Below are positions 36,708 to 45,366 of a stretch of 64,000 bases of DNA, in pieces. A program made the position numbers and the translations under genes. A model generated the notes under the pieces. That model did not search any database and was not told the DNA's origin. It worked only from the letters and a program-made list of their open reading frames with translations. The stretch covers positions 2,914,001 to 2,978,000 of the forward strand of contig NZ_JBEJGX010000003.1 in assembly GCF_040253635.1 (NCBI RefSeq). The letters run 5' to 3'. The DNA comes from Streptomyces sp. Edi2 (GTDB lineage: Bacteria > Actinomycetota > Actinomycetes > Streptomycetales > Streptomycetaceae). How positions within the stretch are numbered: position 1 is the first letter of the stretch; every line of letters starts with the position of its first letter.

Positions 36708-38117
36708 ATGCACGACGCACCGACCCACGCCGTCGAGTCCTCCCCGGGGACGGCTGCCGACGGGAAAGAGCCGCTGGCCGCGGGCCTCAAGCAGCGCCAT
36801 CTGACGATGCTGGGCCTGGGCGGAGTGATCGGCGCGGGCCTGTTCGTGGGCTCCGGCGCGGGGATCGCGGTGGCCGGGCCCGGGATCGTGCTGTCGTATC
36901 TGATCGCGGGCGCGCTGGCCATGCTGGTCATGCGGATGCTCGGCGAGATGTCGGCGGCGATGCCGGCGTCCGGTGCGTTCTCGGTGCACGCCGAGCGGGC
37001 GCTCGGGCGCTGGGCCGGGTTCAGCGTCGGCTGGCTGTACTGGTTCCTGCTGGTCGTGGTGCTGGCCGTGGAGGCCACCGGTGCGGCGCAGATCGCGAAC
37101 GGCTGGCTACCCGCGGTGCCGCAGTGGGGCTGGGTGCTGATCTTCATGATCGTCTTCACCGCCGCCAACCTGGCCGCGGTGAAGAACTTCGGCGAGTTCG
37201 AGTTCTGGTTCGCGACGCTGAAGGTCACCGCGATCGTGCTGTTCCTCGCGCTGAGCCTGCTGGCGGTCTTCGGGGTGCTGCCGGACACCGAGCCCGTCGG
37301 GCTGGCGAACCTCACCGGACACGGCGGGTTCCTGCCGCACGGCTGGTCCGGGGTGGTCTCCGGGGTCCTGGCCGTGGTGTTCGCCTTCGGCGGCCTGGAG
37401 GTCGTCACCATCGCCGCGGCCGAGTCGGACGATCCGGCGCGTGCGGTGGGCCGGGCGGTGCGCAGCGCGGTCTGGCGCATCCTGTTCTTCTACGTCGGCT
37501 CGATGCTGGTCATCGTGACCCTGCTGCCCTGGTCGTCGATGCAGCCGGGCAAGAGCCCCTACGTCGCGGTGCTGGACAGCATCGGGGTGCCGGGCGCCGG
37601 CCAGATCATGAACATCGTGGTGTTCGTGGCGCTGCTCTCCGCGCTGAACGCCAATCTCTACGGCTCGTCACGGATGGTCTTCTCGCTGGCCGAGCGGGGC
37701 GAGGCGCCGCGGGCGCTGCTGAAGGTGTCGGGCGGAGGGGTGCCGCGCCGTGCGGTGCTCGCCTCGGTGGCGTTCGGGTTCGTCTCCGTCCTGCTGAATC
37801 TGAAGTGGCCGGATTCGGTCTTCCTCTACATGCTCAATGCGGTCGGCGCGGTGCTGCTCTTCGTCTGGGGCCTGATCGCCGTCTCCCAGCTGCGGCTGCG
37901 TCCGCGGATCGCCCGCGAGGAGCCCGGGAAGCTGACCCTGCGGATGTGGGGCTTCCCGTATCTGACCTGGGCGGCGCTGGTGGCGATGGGCGCGGTGCTG
38001 ATCCTGATGCTGACCGATGACACGGCCCGGCCGCAGCTGCTGTGGTCGGCCGGGGCGACCGGCCTGGTGCTGCTCGTCGCGGGCGTGCGCGCGCTTCGGG
38101 AGCGCCGCGCACGCTGA
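36708..38117 (+). CDS. GABA/amino-acid permease (APC superfamily), copy 2
   Basis: This 469-aa protein begins MHDAPTHAVESSPGTAADGK, followed by the family signature AAGLKQRHLTMLGLGGVIGA and about twelve transmembrane helices. GEFEFWFATLKVTAIVLF and SMQPGKSPYVAVLDSIGVPG align directly with the other two copies. It is predicted to be a proton-coupled importer of GABA or a related amino acid. The ribosome site is weak (GAG tracts only). The ORF is open back to 36597, but that part is not similar to relatives. Divergence from copies 1 and 3 suggests an old duplication. Confidence 0.9.
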   Translation: MHDAPTHAVESSPGTAADGKEPLAAGLKQRHLTMLGLGGVIGAGLFVGSGAGIAVAGPGIVLSYLIAGALAMLVMRMLGEMSAAMPASGAFSVHAERALGRWAGFSVGWLYWFLLVVVLAVEATGAAQIANGWLPAVPQWGWVLIFMIVFTAANLAAVKNFGEFEFWFATLKVTAIVLFLALSLLAVFGVLPDTEPVGLANLTGHGGFLPHGWSGVVSGVLAVVFAFGGLEVVTIAAAESDDPARAVGRAVRSAVWRILFFYVGSMLVIVTLLPWSSMQPGKSPYVAVLDSIGVPGAGQIMNIVVFVALLSALNANLYGSSRMVFSLAERGEAPRALLKVSGGGVPRRAVLASVAFGFVSVLLNLKWPDSVFLYMLNAVGAVLLFVWGLIAVSQLRLRPRIAREEPGKLTLRMWGFPYLTWAALVAMGAVLILMLTDDTARPQLLWSAGATGLVLLVAGVRALRERRAR

Positions 38118-38412
38118 TTCCCGCCAGGCGGACAGTCACCCCACGTCACAATCGAACACAGGCTGAACACACACCGTGCCGATGACGTCTGAATACCGAA
38201 CATTCGCTGCACGACTGTTGCCCTGAGCGGACACCGGCGCTCAAACTGGGCCCGCTTTGCCGAGGACCCCGGAGTTCAGCCGTCGGCAGGCCCTGCGCGA
38301 TCCGCCCGCACCGGCGGGGTCCAGGGGGCCCGGCAGCACCGTCGCACCGGTCGCGGCCCGGGGGAACGCAGTATCGCCTTGCTCCGCTCTCACCTACTGG
38401 GACAGGTACGAC

Positions 38413-39855
38413 ATGAATCGGACACCCTCGTCCGCCGCATCCGCGCGCGAGCACGGCGACGCGGTCCAGGGCGCCGGCCCCGACAGCTCCACCACGCTGT
38501 CCAACGGCCTCAAGCAGCGCCACCTCTCGATGATCGCCCTGGGCGGGGTGATCGGCGCGGGACTGTTCGTCGGCTCCCGCGCCGGCATCGCGGCGGCCGG
38601 TCCGTCGATCGTGCTGGCCTACGCCGTCTCCGGCGCCCTGGTCATGCTGATCATGCGGATGCTCGGCGAGATGGCCGCGGCGAATCCGGCCTCCGGCTCC
38701 TTCTCGGTGCACGCCGAGCGCTCCATAGGCTCCTGGGCCGGGTTCACGGTGGGCTGGATGTTCACCGCCCTGCTGTGTGTGGCGGTGGCGGCCGAGGCGC
38801 TGGGCGCCGCGGACGTGATGCACCAGTGGTTCCCGGGCACCCAGCCCTGGATCTGGGTCCTGCTGTTCATGGCGATCTTCACGGGAACGAACCTGACCGC
38901 GGTCTCCAACTTCGGTGAGTTCGAGTTCTGGTTCGCCGCCCTGAAGGTCGCGGCGATCGGCATCTTCCTGATCCTGGGCCTGCTGGCCATCTTCGGCATG
39001 CTCCCCGGCTCCGACGCCCCGGGTGCCTCGCACCTCACCGGTGACGGTGGCTTCCTCCCCAAGGGCGTCGACGGCCTGATGGTCGGTCTACTGGCCTCGG
39101 TGTTCGCCTACGGCGGGCTGGAGACGGTGACCATCGCGGCGGCCGAGTCCAAGGACCCGGTACGCGGAGTGGCCCGCGCCGTGCGCACCGCGATGTGGCG
39201 CATCGCCCTCTTCTACGTCGGCTCGATGGCCATCATCGTCACGGTCATCCCCTGGAGCGCCCCCTCCATCGCCAAGAGCGGCCCGTACGTGGCGGTCCTG
39301 GACTACCTCAAGATCCCCGCGGCCGGCCAGATCATGAACGTCGTCATCCTGATCGCGCTGCTCTCCGCGGTGAACGCCAACCTCTACGGCGCCTCGCGGA
39401 TGGCCTACTCCCTCATCTCCCGCGGCCAGGGCCCGGCCTTCCTCGGCAAGGTGAGCGGCGGCGTTCCGCGCCGCTCCGTCCTGCTGTGCTCCGCCTTCGG
39501 CTTCCTCGCGGTCCTCTTCAGCTTCCTGTGGCCCACCACGGTCTTCCAGTGGCTGCTGAACATGGTCGGCGCGGCCGTCCTGGTGGTGTGGGGCTTCATC
39601 GCCGCCGCCCAGCTGCGGATGCGGCGGCAGCTGGAGCGCGAGGCGCCCGAGAAGCTCGTGGTGAAGATGTGGGCCTTCCCGGTCCTGACCTGGGTGGCGC
39701 TGGCGGGCATCGTCGTCGTGCTGCTGCTGATGGTGCGCGACGAAAACCAGCGGATCCAGCTGCTGTTCACCGGTGGCTTCGGGGCGGTGCTGGCCGTGAT
39801 CGGACTCATCCGGCAGCGGTCGCTGGGCAACGGCGCAGGGCTGGCCAAGAAGTAG
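38413..39855 (+). CDS. GABA/amino-acid permease (APC superfamily), copy 3
   Basis: The 480-aa protein starts MNRTPSSAASAREHGDAVQG, then SNGLKQRHLSMIALGGVIGA, about twelve helices and the same GEFEFWFAALKVAAIGIF and SGPYVAVLDYLKIPAAGQIM landmarks. It differs from copies 1-2 in having SRAG instead of SGAG in the first unwound helix and a different third-helix region (GWMFTALLCVAVAAEALGAA), so substrate range may differ. It is followed by a perfect terminator. The 295 bases upstream hold no gene and probably its own promoter. Confidence 0.9.
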   Translation: MNRTPSSAASAREHGDAVQGAGPDSSTTLSNGLKQRHLSMIALGGVIGAGLFVGSRAGIAAAGPSIVLAYAVSGALVMLIMRMLGEMAAANPASGSFSVHAERSIGSWAGFTVGWMFTALLCVAVAAEALGAADVMHQWFPGTQPWIWVLLFMAIFTGTNLTAVSNFGEFEFWFAALKVAAIGIFLILGLLAIFGMLPGSDAPGASHLTGDGGFLPKGVDGLMVGLLASVFAYGGLETVTIAAAESKDPVRGVARAVRTAMWRIALFYVGSMAIIVTVIPWSAPSIAKSGPYVAVLDYLKIPAAGQIMNVVILIALLSAVNANLYGASRMAYSLISRGQGPAFLGKVSGGVPRRSVLLCSAFGFLAVLFSFLWPTTVFQWLLNMVGAAVLVVWGFIAAAQLRMRRQLEREAPEKLVVKMWAFPVLTWVALAGIVVVLLLMVRDENQRIQLLFTGGFGAVLAVIGLIRQRSLGNGAGLAKK

Positions 39856-39882
39856 CAGCTCCGCAGCGCTCCCCACTTTCCA

Positions 39883-39923
39883 CAGGCGGGGCGGGACCTC
39901 CTTCCGAGGTCCCGCCCCGCCTG
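39883..39923 (+). terminator. Terminator of permease 3
   Basis: Perfect 18-bp arms CAGGCGGGGCGGGACCTC (39883-39900) and GAGGTCCCGCCCCGCCTG (39906-39923) with loop CTTCC, 27 bases after the stop codon. Confidence 0.9.
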
Positions 39924-39986
39924 CGTCTTCGGTACCAGGCCGGTGCCCGTACCCGGCCGGTGATCACTCCTGCTGGTAGCGTGCTC

Positions 39987-40003
39987 TTGCACATTGTTTG
40001 CAA
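39987..40003 (+). promoter_or_regulatory. Nur box (nickel-responsive repressor site) upstream of sodF
   Basis: TTGCAC-ATTGT-TTGCAA matches the published Streptomyces Nur-box consensus tTGCaa-N5-ttGCAA with one mismatch. It is 35 bases before the sodF start codon and next to TAGCGT (39977-39982), a plausible -10 box, so Nur-Ni binding would block transcription. This is the known mechanism for sodF in S. coelicolor. Confidence 0.75.
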
Positions 40004-40038
40004 CTACTGCATATGAGCAGCTTGGAGGCGGGATCGGC

Positions 40039-40680
40039 ATGGCGACCTACACACTTCCGGAACTCCCCTACGACTACGCGGCGCTGGCACCGGTTATCAG
40101 CCCCGAGATCATCGAGCTGCACCACGACAAGCACCACGCGGCGTATGTGAAGGGCGCGAACGACACCCTGGAACAGCTCGCCGAGGCCCGCGACAAGGAC
40201 GCGTGGGGCGCCATCAACGGCCTGGAGAAGAACCTCGCGTTCCACCTCTCCGGCCACATCCTGCACAGCATCTACTGGCACAACATGACCGGTGACGGCG
40301 GCGGCGAGCCGCTGGCGAAGGACGGCGTGGGCGAGCTGGCCGACGCGATCGCCGAGTCCTTCGGCTCGTTCGCGCAGTTCAAGGCCCAGCTGACCAAGGC
40401 CTCGGCCACCACCCAGGGCTCCGGCTGGGGCGTGCTCGCCTACGAGCCGGTCTCCGGCCGGCTGATCGTCGAGCAGATCTACGACCACCAGGGCAACGTC
40501 GGGCAGGGCTCGGTCCCGATCCTGGTCTTCGACGCCTGGGAGCACGCCTTCTACCTGCAGTACAAGAACCAGAAGGTGGACTTCATCGAGGCCATGTGGC
40601 AGGTCGTGAACTGGCAGGACGTCGCCAAGCGGTACGCCACCGCCAAGGAGCGCGCGCACAGCCTGCTGCTGGCGCCGTGA
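40039..40680 (+). CDS. sodF: Fe-containing superoxide dismutase SodF
   Basis: This 213-aa protein starts [20 protein letters not shown]. Iron/manganese SOD ligands are present: His in [12 protein letters not shown], His in [16 protein letters not shown], and Asp/His in [13 protein letters not shown]. It converts superoxide to oxygen and peroxide. Streptomycetes switch between nickel SodN and iron (iron-zinc) SodF; the Nur box upstream supports this being the nickel-repressed SodF. GGAGG lies 10 bases before ATG. It is followed by a strong terminator shared with the convergent DsbA-like gene. Confidence 0.93.
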   Translation: MATYTLPELPYDYAALAPVISPEIIELHHDKHHAAYVKGANDTLEQLAEARDKDAWGAINGLEKNLAFHLSGHILHSIYWHNMTGDGGGEPLAKDGVGELADAIAESFGSFAQFKAQLTKASATTQGSGWGVLAYEPVSGRLIVEQIYDHQGNVGQGSVPILVFDAWEHAFYLQYKNQKVDFIEAMWQVVNWQDVAKRYATAKERAHSLLLAP

Positions 40681-40741
40681 GGCGCTGAGACGTCCCGCCT
40701 CGTGATCGTCTTCTCACCCTTCGCCTGGCGGGCGGAAGAAC

Positions 40742-40780
40742 GGCGAGGCCCCACGAGGACGTGACTCGTGGGGCCTCGCC
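40742..40780. terminator. Bidirectional terminator between sodF and the DsbA-like gene
   Basis: Perfect 16-bp arms GGCGAGGCCCCACGAG (40742-40757) and CTCGTGGGGCCTCGCC (40765-40780) with loop GACGTGA, located between two convergent stop codons. Confidence 0.88.
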
Positions 40781-40792
40781 CGTGTCCGGCCC

Positions 40793-41437
40793 TCAGTCGA
40801 AGACGGGGCCCTGGGTCCGGGTCCGCTTGATCTCGTAGAAGCCGGGGATGGATGCGACCATCAGCGTCCCGTCCCACAGCTTGGCGGCCTCCTCGCCCTT
40901 GGGGGCCGGGGTGACGACGGGGCCGAAGAAGGCGATCTGCTCGCCGTCGTGGCCGGGGACGGCGATGACCGGAGTGCCGACCTCCTGGCCGACCAGGTCG
41001 ATGCCTTCCTTGTGGGAGGCGCGCAGTTCGGCGTCGTAGGTGTCCTTGCCGGCGTACTCGATCAGGCCGGCGGGCAGGCCCGCGTCCTCGAGGGCGGCGG
41101 CGATGCTCTCCGGGTTCACCCCGAGGCCTTCGTTGTGGAAGCGGGTGCCGAGCGCGGTGTAGAGCCTGCCCACGGCCTCGTCGCCGTGCAGCTGCTGCGC
41201 GGCGATCACCACGCGGACCGGGCCCCAGGCCTTGCCGCCGGGGCGCATGTTCTCGGCGTACTCCTCAGGCAGCTGGTCGAGCTTGTCCTCATTCAGCACC
41301 GCCAGGCTCATCACATGCCAGCGCACCTCGACCGGGCGGACCTTTTCCACCTCCAGCATCCAGCGGGAGGTCATCCAGGCCCAGGGGCACAGCGGGTCGA
41401 ACCAGAAGTCGGCGGGGGTCTTCGCGGTGTCGGACAC
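40793..41437 (-). CDS. DsbA-family, Rv2466c-like mycothiol-linked oxidoreductase
   Basis: This 214-aa protein has a GTG start with AAGGAGA 5 bases upstream. The thioredoxin-fold active site is in ADFWFDPLCPWAWMTSRWML; the family member Rv2466c has C-P-W-C, whereas here the second Cys is Ala (CPWA), giving a one-cysteine site. The central helical insertion and GTPVIAVPGHDGEQIAFFGP (cis-Pro loop) match the Rv2466c-like DsbA/FrnE group. A monothiol mechanism using mycothiol is plausible but inferred. It stands between sodF and pepN, facing sodF, which fits an oxidative-stress role. Confidence 0.85.
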   Translation of the reverse strand: MSDTAKTPADFWFDPLCPWAWMTSRWMLEVEKVRPVEVRWHVMSLAVLNEDKLDQLPEEYAENMRPGGKAWGPVRVVIAAQQLHGDEAVGRLYTALGTRFHNEGLGVNPESIAAALEDAGLPAGLIEYAGKDTYDAELRASHKEGIDLVGQEVGTPVIAVPGHDGEQIAFFGPVVTPAPKGEEAAKLWDGTLMVASIPGFYEIKRTRTQGPVFD

Positions 41438-41585
41438 GGGGTCTCCTTATGAGGGCTGTGCTGGATCGGTACGCGAGCTGGGCAGGGCCGGTTCACGGTG
41501 TTGCTCCGTGGAAGGTTCAACCGACGGCGGGCGTGCCATGATTCCCGTTGTTCGATATTCGAGACGAGGACGAGGGAGTCACGCC

Positions 41586-44189
41586 GTGCCAGGTGAGAAT
41601 CTGTCCCGGGACGAGGCGCAGGAACGGGGCCGGCTGCTGAGCGTCGACTCCTACGACGTGGCGCTGGACGTCCGCTCAGCGGTCACCTCCGGTCCGGAAG
41701 GGGAGACCTTCCGCTCCCTGACGACGCTGCGCTTCCGCTGTGCCGAGCCCGGTGCCTCGGCCTTCGCCGACCTGCTGGCGCCGTCGGTCACCTCGGTCAC
41801 GCTCAACGGCCGGGAGCTGGACCCCGCAGCGGTCTTCGACGGCACCCGGATCACGCTGGACGCGCTCGCCGCCGAGAACACCCTGGTCGTCGACGCCCGG
41901 TGCGCCTACAGCCGGACCGGTGAGGGCCTGCACCGCTTCGTGGACCCCGAGGACGGCGAGGTCTACCTCTACACCCAGTACGAGCCGGCCGATGCCCGCC
42001 GGGTTTTCGCCAATTTCGAACAGCCCGATCTGAAGGCCCCGTTCACCTTCGAGGTCACCGCCCCCGAGGGCTGGACCGTGCTCAGCAACGGTGCCCAGGA
42101 GGGCGAGGCCGAGGGAGGGCGGCACCGCTTCGCGACGACCGAGCCGATCTCGACGTACATCACGGCCGTGGTCGCCGGCCCGTACCACTACGTCTGTGAC
42201 GTCTACCGGCGTACGTTCGAGGACGGCACGGAGCTGGAGGTGCCGCTGGGCGCGCTGTGCCGCAAGGGCCTGGCGAAGCACTTCGACGCGGACGACGTCT
42301 TCACCGTCACCAAGCAGGGCCTGGACTTCTTCCACGACCACTTCGACTTCCCCTACCCGTTCGGGAAGTACGACAGCGCCTTCGTCCCGGAGTACAACCT
42401 CGGGGCCATGGAGAACCCGGGCTGTGTCACCTTCCGCGAGGAGTTCATCTTCCGCGGGAAGGTGACCGAGGCGTCCTACGAGCACCGGGCCAACGTCATC
42501 CTGCACGAGATGGCGCACATGTGGTTCGGCGACCTGGTCACCATGCAGTGGTGGGACGACCTGTGGCTCAAGGAGTCCTACGCGGACTTCATGGGCGCCT
42601 TCGCGCTGGTGGGGGCGACGCGCTTCGCCGACGGCTGGATCACCTTCGCCAACCGCCGCAAGTCCTGGGCCTACCACGCCGACCAGCTGCCCTCCACCCA
42701 CCCGGTCACCGCCGACATCCGTGACCTGGAGGACGCCAAGCTCAACTTCGACGGCATCACCTACGCCAAGGGCGCGGCCGTCCTCAAGCAACTGGTGGCG
42801 TACGTGGGCCAGGACGCCTTCCTGGAGGGCGCGCGGCGCTACTTCAAGCGGCACGCCTACGGCAACACCCGGCTCGGGGACCTGCTGGCGGCGCTGGAGG
42901 AGACCTCGGGCCGGGAACTGGCGTCCTGGTCGCGGGCCTGGCTGGAGACCGCGGGCGTCAACTCCCTCACCCCGCAGGTCACCTATGACGCGCAGGACCG
43001 GATCACCGAGCTGAGCATCCTCCAGGAGGCGGCGCCCTCGCACCCGCAGCTGCGGGTGCACCGGGTCGCGGTCGGCCTCTACCGGCGGCAGGACGGACTC
43101 GCGGAGGGCGGCGGCTCGGCGCTGGTGCGCTACGCCCGCGCCGAGGTGGACGTGGACGGGCCGCGGACCGCCGTACCCGAGCTGGCCGGCCTCGAACGCC
43201 CCGAACTGGTGCTGGTCAACGACGAGGACCTGACGTACGCCAAGGTCCGCTTCGACGAGGGGTCGCTGGCCACCCTGCGGGCCCGGCTCGGCGATCTGGC
43301 CGACCCGATGGCGCGGGCGGTGTGCTGGGCCGCGCTGTGGGGCCTGACCCGCGACGGGCTGGTGCCGGCCCGCGACTACCTCGACCTGGTACGGCGGTTC
43401 GCCGGCCGGGAGACCGGCATCGGCGTGCTGCAGTCGCTGCACGGACAGGCACGGACGGCGCTGGAGCAGTACTCCGCGCCGGAACACCGGGAGCAAGCCG
43501 CCCGGGAGCTCGCCGAGGCCGCGCTGCACGAGCTGCGGCTGGCCGAGCCCGGCAGCGGCCATCAGCTCGCCTGGGCCCGGCACTTCATCGCCCTCGCCGC
43601 CGCCCCCGCCGATCTCCAGCTGCTCCAGGGCCTGCTGGACGGCACCGCGAAGATCGACGGCCTGGACGTGGACCAGGAGCTGCGCTGGACGATCCTGGAG
43701 CCGCTGGCCGCGCACGGCGTCGCGGATGAGGGCGTGATCAGCGCCGAGCTGGCCCGCGACAACACCGCCTCCGGCAAGCGCCACCAGGTGCGCTGCCTGG
43801 CCGCCCGCCCCTCGGCCGAGGTCAAGGCCGAGGCATGGGAGGCGGCCGTGGAGTCCGATGCGCTCTCCAACGCCCTGGTGGAGGCGACGAACGCCGGGTT
43901 CGCCCAGTTCGGGCAGCGGGAGCTGCTGACTCCTTACCGGGCGCGCTACTTCGCGGCGATCGAGCGGGTGTGGCGGGAGCGCTCCATCGAGATCGCGATG
44001 GAGGTGGTGCGTGCGCTGTTCCCGGCCTGGCTGGTGGAGCAGGACACCCTGGACGCCGCGGACGGCTGGCTGGACGGGCACCCCCAGGCGGCGCCCGCGC
44101 TGCGCCGGCTGGTCCTGGAGAAGCGGGACGATCTGGCCCGGGCCCTGCGGGCACAGGCTTGTGACGAGGCGGCCGGGGCGAGGCCGTAA
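41586..44189 (+). CDS. pepN: Aminopeptidase N (M1 family), copy 1
   Basis: This 867-aa zinc metallopeptidase has a GTG start (PGENLSRDEAQERGRLLSVD) with GAGGGAG upstream. The exopeptidase motif GAMEN is in EYNLGAMENPGC. The zinc site HExxH-x18-E is seen as HEMAHMWFG and onward to KESYAD. It removes N-terminal residues from peptides in the cytosol. It is colinear throughout with the second PepN at 49509-52106, so the two arose by duplication. Here the zinc-site Glu neighbourhood is LKESYADFMG rather than the usual LNESFATY. The open frame upstream to 41232 is not coding. Confidence 0.94.
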   Translation: MPGENLSRDEAQERGRLLSVDSYDVALDVRSAVTSGPEGETFRSLTTLRFRCAEPGASAFADLLAPSVTSVTLNGRELDPAAVFDGTRITLDALAAENTLVVDARCAYSRTGEGLHRFVDPEDGEVYLYTQYEPADARRVFANFEQPDLKAPFTFEVTAPEGWTVLSNGAQEGEAEGGRHRFATTEPISTYITAVVAGPYHYVCDVYRRTFEDGTELEVPLGALCRKGLAKHFDADDVFTVTKQGLDFFHDHFDFPYPFGKYDSAFVPEYNLGAMENPGCVTFREEFIFRGKVTEASYEHRANVILHEMAHMWFGDLVTMQWWDDLWLKESYADFMGAFALVGATRFADGWITFANRRKSWAYHADQLPSTHPVTADIRDLEDAKLNFDGITYAKGAAVLKQLVAYVGQDAFLEGARRYFKRHAYGNTRLGDLLAALEETSGRELASWSRAWLETAGVNSLTPQVTYDAQDRITELSILQEAAPSHPQLRVHRVAVGLYRRQDGLAEGGGSALVRYARAEVDVDGPRTAVPELAGLERPELVLVNDEDLTYAKVRFDEGSLATLRARLGDLADPMARAVCWAALWGLTRDGLVPARDYLDLVRRFAGRETGIGVLQSLHGQARTALEQYSAPEHREQAARELAEAALHELRLAEPGSGHQLAWARHFIALAAAPADLQLLQGLLDGTAKIDGLDVDQELRWTILEPLAAHGVADEGVISAELARDNTASGKRHQVRCLAARPSAEVKAEAWEAAVESDALSNALVEATNAGFAQFGQRELLTPYRARYFAAIERVWRERSIEIAMEVVRALFPAWLVEQDTLDAADGWLDGHPQAAPALRRLVLEKRDDLARALRAQACDEAAGARP

Positions 44190-44225
44190 CCCCCGGGGCG
44201 ACCAGCCCCTTTCGGCAGTCGAACG

Positions 44226-44243
44226 CCCGTACTTTAGTACGGG
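44226..44243. promoter_or_regulatory. Small palindrome between pepN copy 1 and the AbiEi-like gene
   Basis: CCCGTAC-TTTA-GTACGGG has perfect 7-bp arms and an AT centre, 70 bases before the AbiEi-like start codon. It could be an operator or the pepN 3' hairpin. Confidence 0.35.
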
Positions 44244-44313
44244 GTTGTCCGGTTTGTGGCACGGGCGTGTAACAGCGGTTAGGAGGCGGAGCGGGGGCGG
44301 GAATCGAGGTGTC

Positions 44314-45336
44314 ATGAACCACGACACCCCGCTCTCCCCCCTCCCCCTCCGTCACCTCTCCGAGGCGCAGTGCCGGGTGATGACCACCCGTCAGCTGCGT
44401 GAGCACGGCGTCCCGGCGGCGGAGACCACCGAACGCTGCCGCGCCGGCGGCCCCTGGCAACAACTGCTCCCCGGCATCTATCTGCTGCACGCGGGGCCGC
44501 CCACCAGCGAGGAACGGCTGCATGCGGCCCTGCTGTACGCCAGCCACCGGGGGCCGGCGGTACCCCGGCAGGGCGACGGGTCAGGGGACGCCCCCGAGGC
44601 GATGATCACGGGTCTGGCGGCGCTCGCCCTGCACGGCTTCACCGAGGCGCCCCCGCTGCTCGCCCTGGACCGCATCGAGGTCCTGGTGGCCCGCACCCGG
44701 CGGCTGCGCTCGACCGGTTTCGCCCGGATCGTACGGACGGTGGAGCTGCCCGTCGCCCAGGAGATCACCGGGGTGCCGGCCGCGCCGGTGCCGCGCGCGG
44801 TCGCGGACGCCGTCGCCACGCTCACCGACGCCACGACGGTGCGCCGGCTGCTGACCGAGGCGGTGCGCGGCGGCCACTGCGAGGCGACCACGGTGGTGCG
44901 GGAGCTGAGCCGGGCCCGGCTGCTGACCCGGCCGCACGTGGTGGACGCGGTGGACACCCTGCTGGCCGAGGGCCGGGCGCTGGCCGAGCAGCGGCTCTAT
45001 GCGATGGTGCGCGCCCACGGCCTGCCCGACCCGCTGTGGAACGTCGAACTGCGGCTGCCGGGCGGGCCGCAGCTGGGCGGCGTGGACGCCTTCTGGCCGG
45101 AGCACGCGGTGGCCCTGGAGATCGACACCCGGGCGCCGCGCCCCGAGGAGGACCCGCTGCAGTCGCCGTTCTTCCACAAGCGCGAGCATCTGGAGCGGCT
45201 GGGCATCACCGTCGTCCGCTGCCTGCCGCGCACCCTGCGCACGGCTCCCGAACAGCAGGCCGCAGTGATCCGTACGGCGCTGATGGCGGCGGGCGACCGC
45301 GAGCCGAGCGCGTATGTGGTCGTGCTGCCGCGTTGA
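44314..45336 (+). CDS. AbiEi-antitoxin-like winged helix with DUF559/nuclease-like C-terminus
   Basis: A 340-aa protein, MNHDTPLSPLPLRHLSEAQC and onward. Residues 15-130 or so resemble AbiEi-type antitoxin DNA-binding domains (VMTTRQLREHGVPAAETTER, WQQLLPGIYLLHAGPPTSEE, ITGLAALALHG). Residues 215-320 or so have the order of a Vsr/DUF559 PD-(D/E)xK fold: GLPDPLWNVELRLPG, GGVDAFWPEHAVALEIDTRA and HKREHLERLGITVVRCLPRT. No cognate AbiEii toxin gene lies beside it, so a toxin-antitoxin role is unlikely as it stands; it may be a regulator or single-protein nuclease. A GAGGTG ribosome site is close to ATG. It is common in Streptomyces; function unknown. Confidence 0.7.
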   Translation: MNHDTPLSPLPLRHLSEAQCRVMTTRQLREHGVPAAETTERCRAGGPWQQLLPGIYLLHAGPPTSEERLHAALLYASHRGPAVPRQGDGSGDAPEAMITGLAALALHGFTEAPPLLALDRIEVLVARTRRLRSTGFARIVRTVELPVAQEITGVPAAPVPRAVADAVATLTDATTVRRLLTEAVRGGHCEATTVVRELSRARLLTRPHVVDAVDTLLAEGRALAEQRLYAMVRAHGLPDPLWNVELRLPGGPQLGGVDAFWPEHAVALEIDTRAPRPEEDPLQSPFFHKREHLERLGITVVRCLPRTLRTAPEQQAAVIRTALMAAGDREPSAYVVVLPR

Positions 45337-45366
45337 GGGGTGCCCCCGTCAGGGGCCCCCGCGCCG

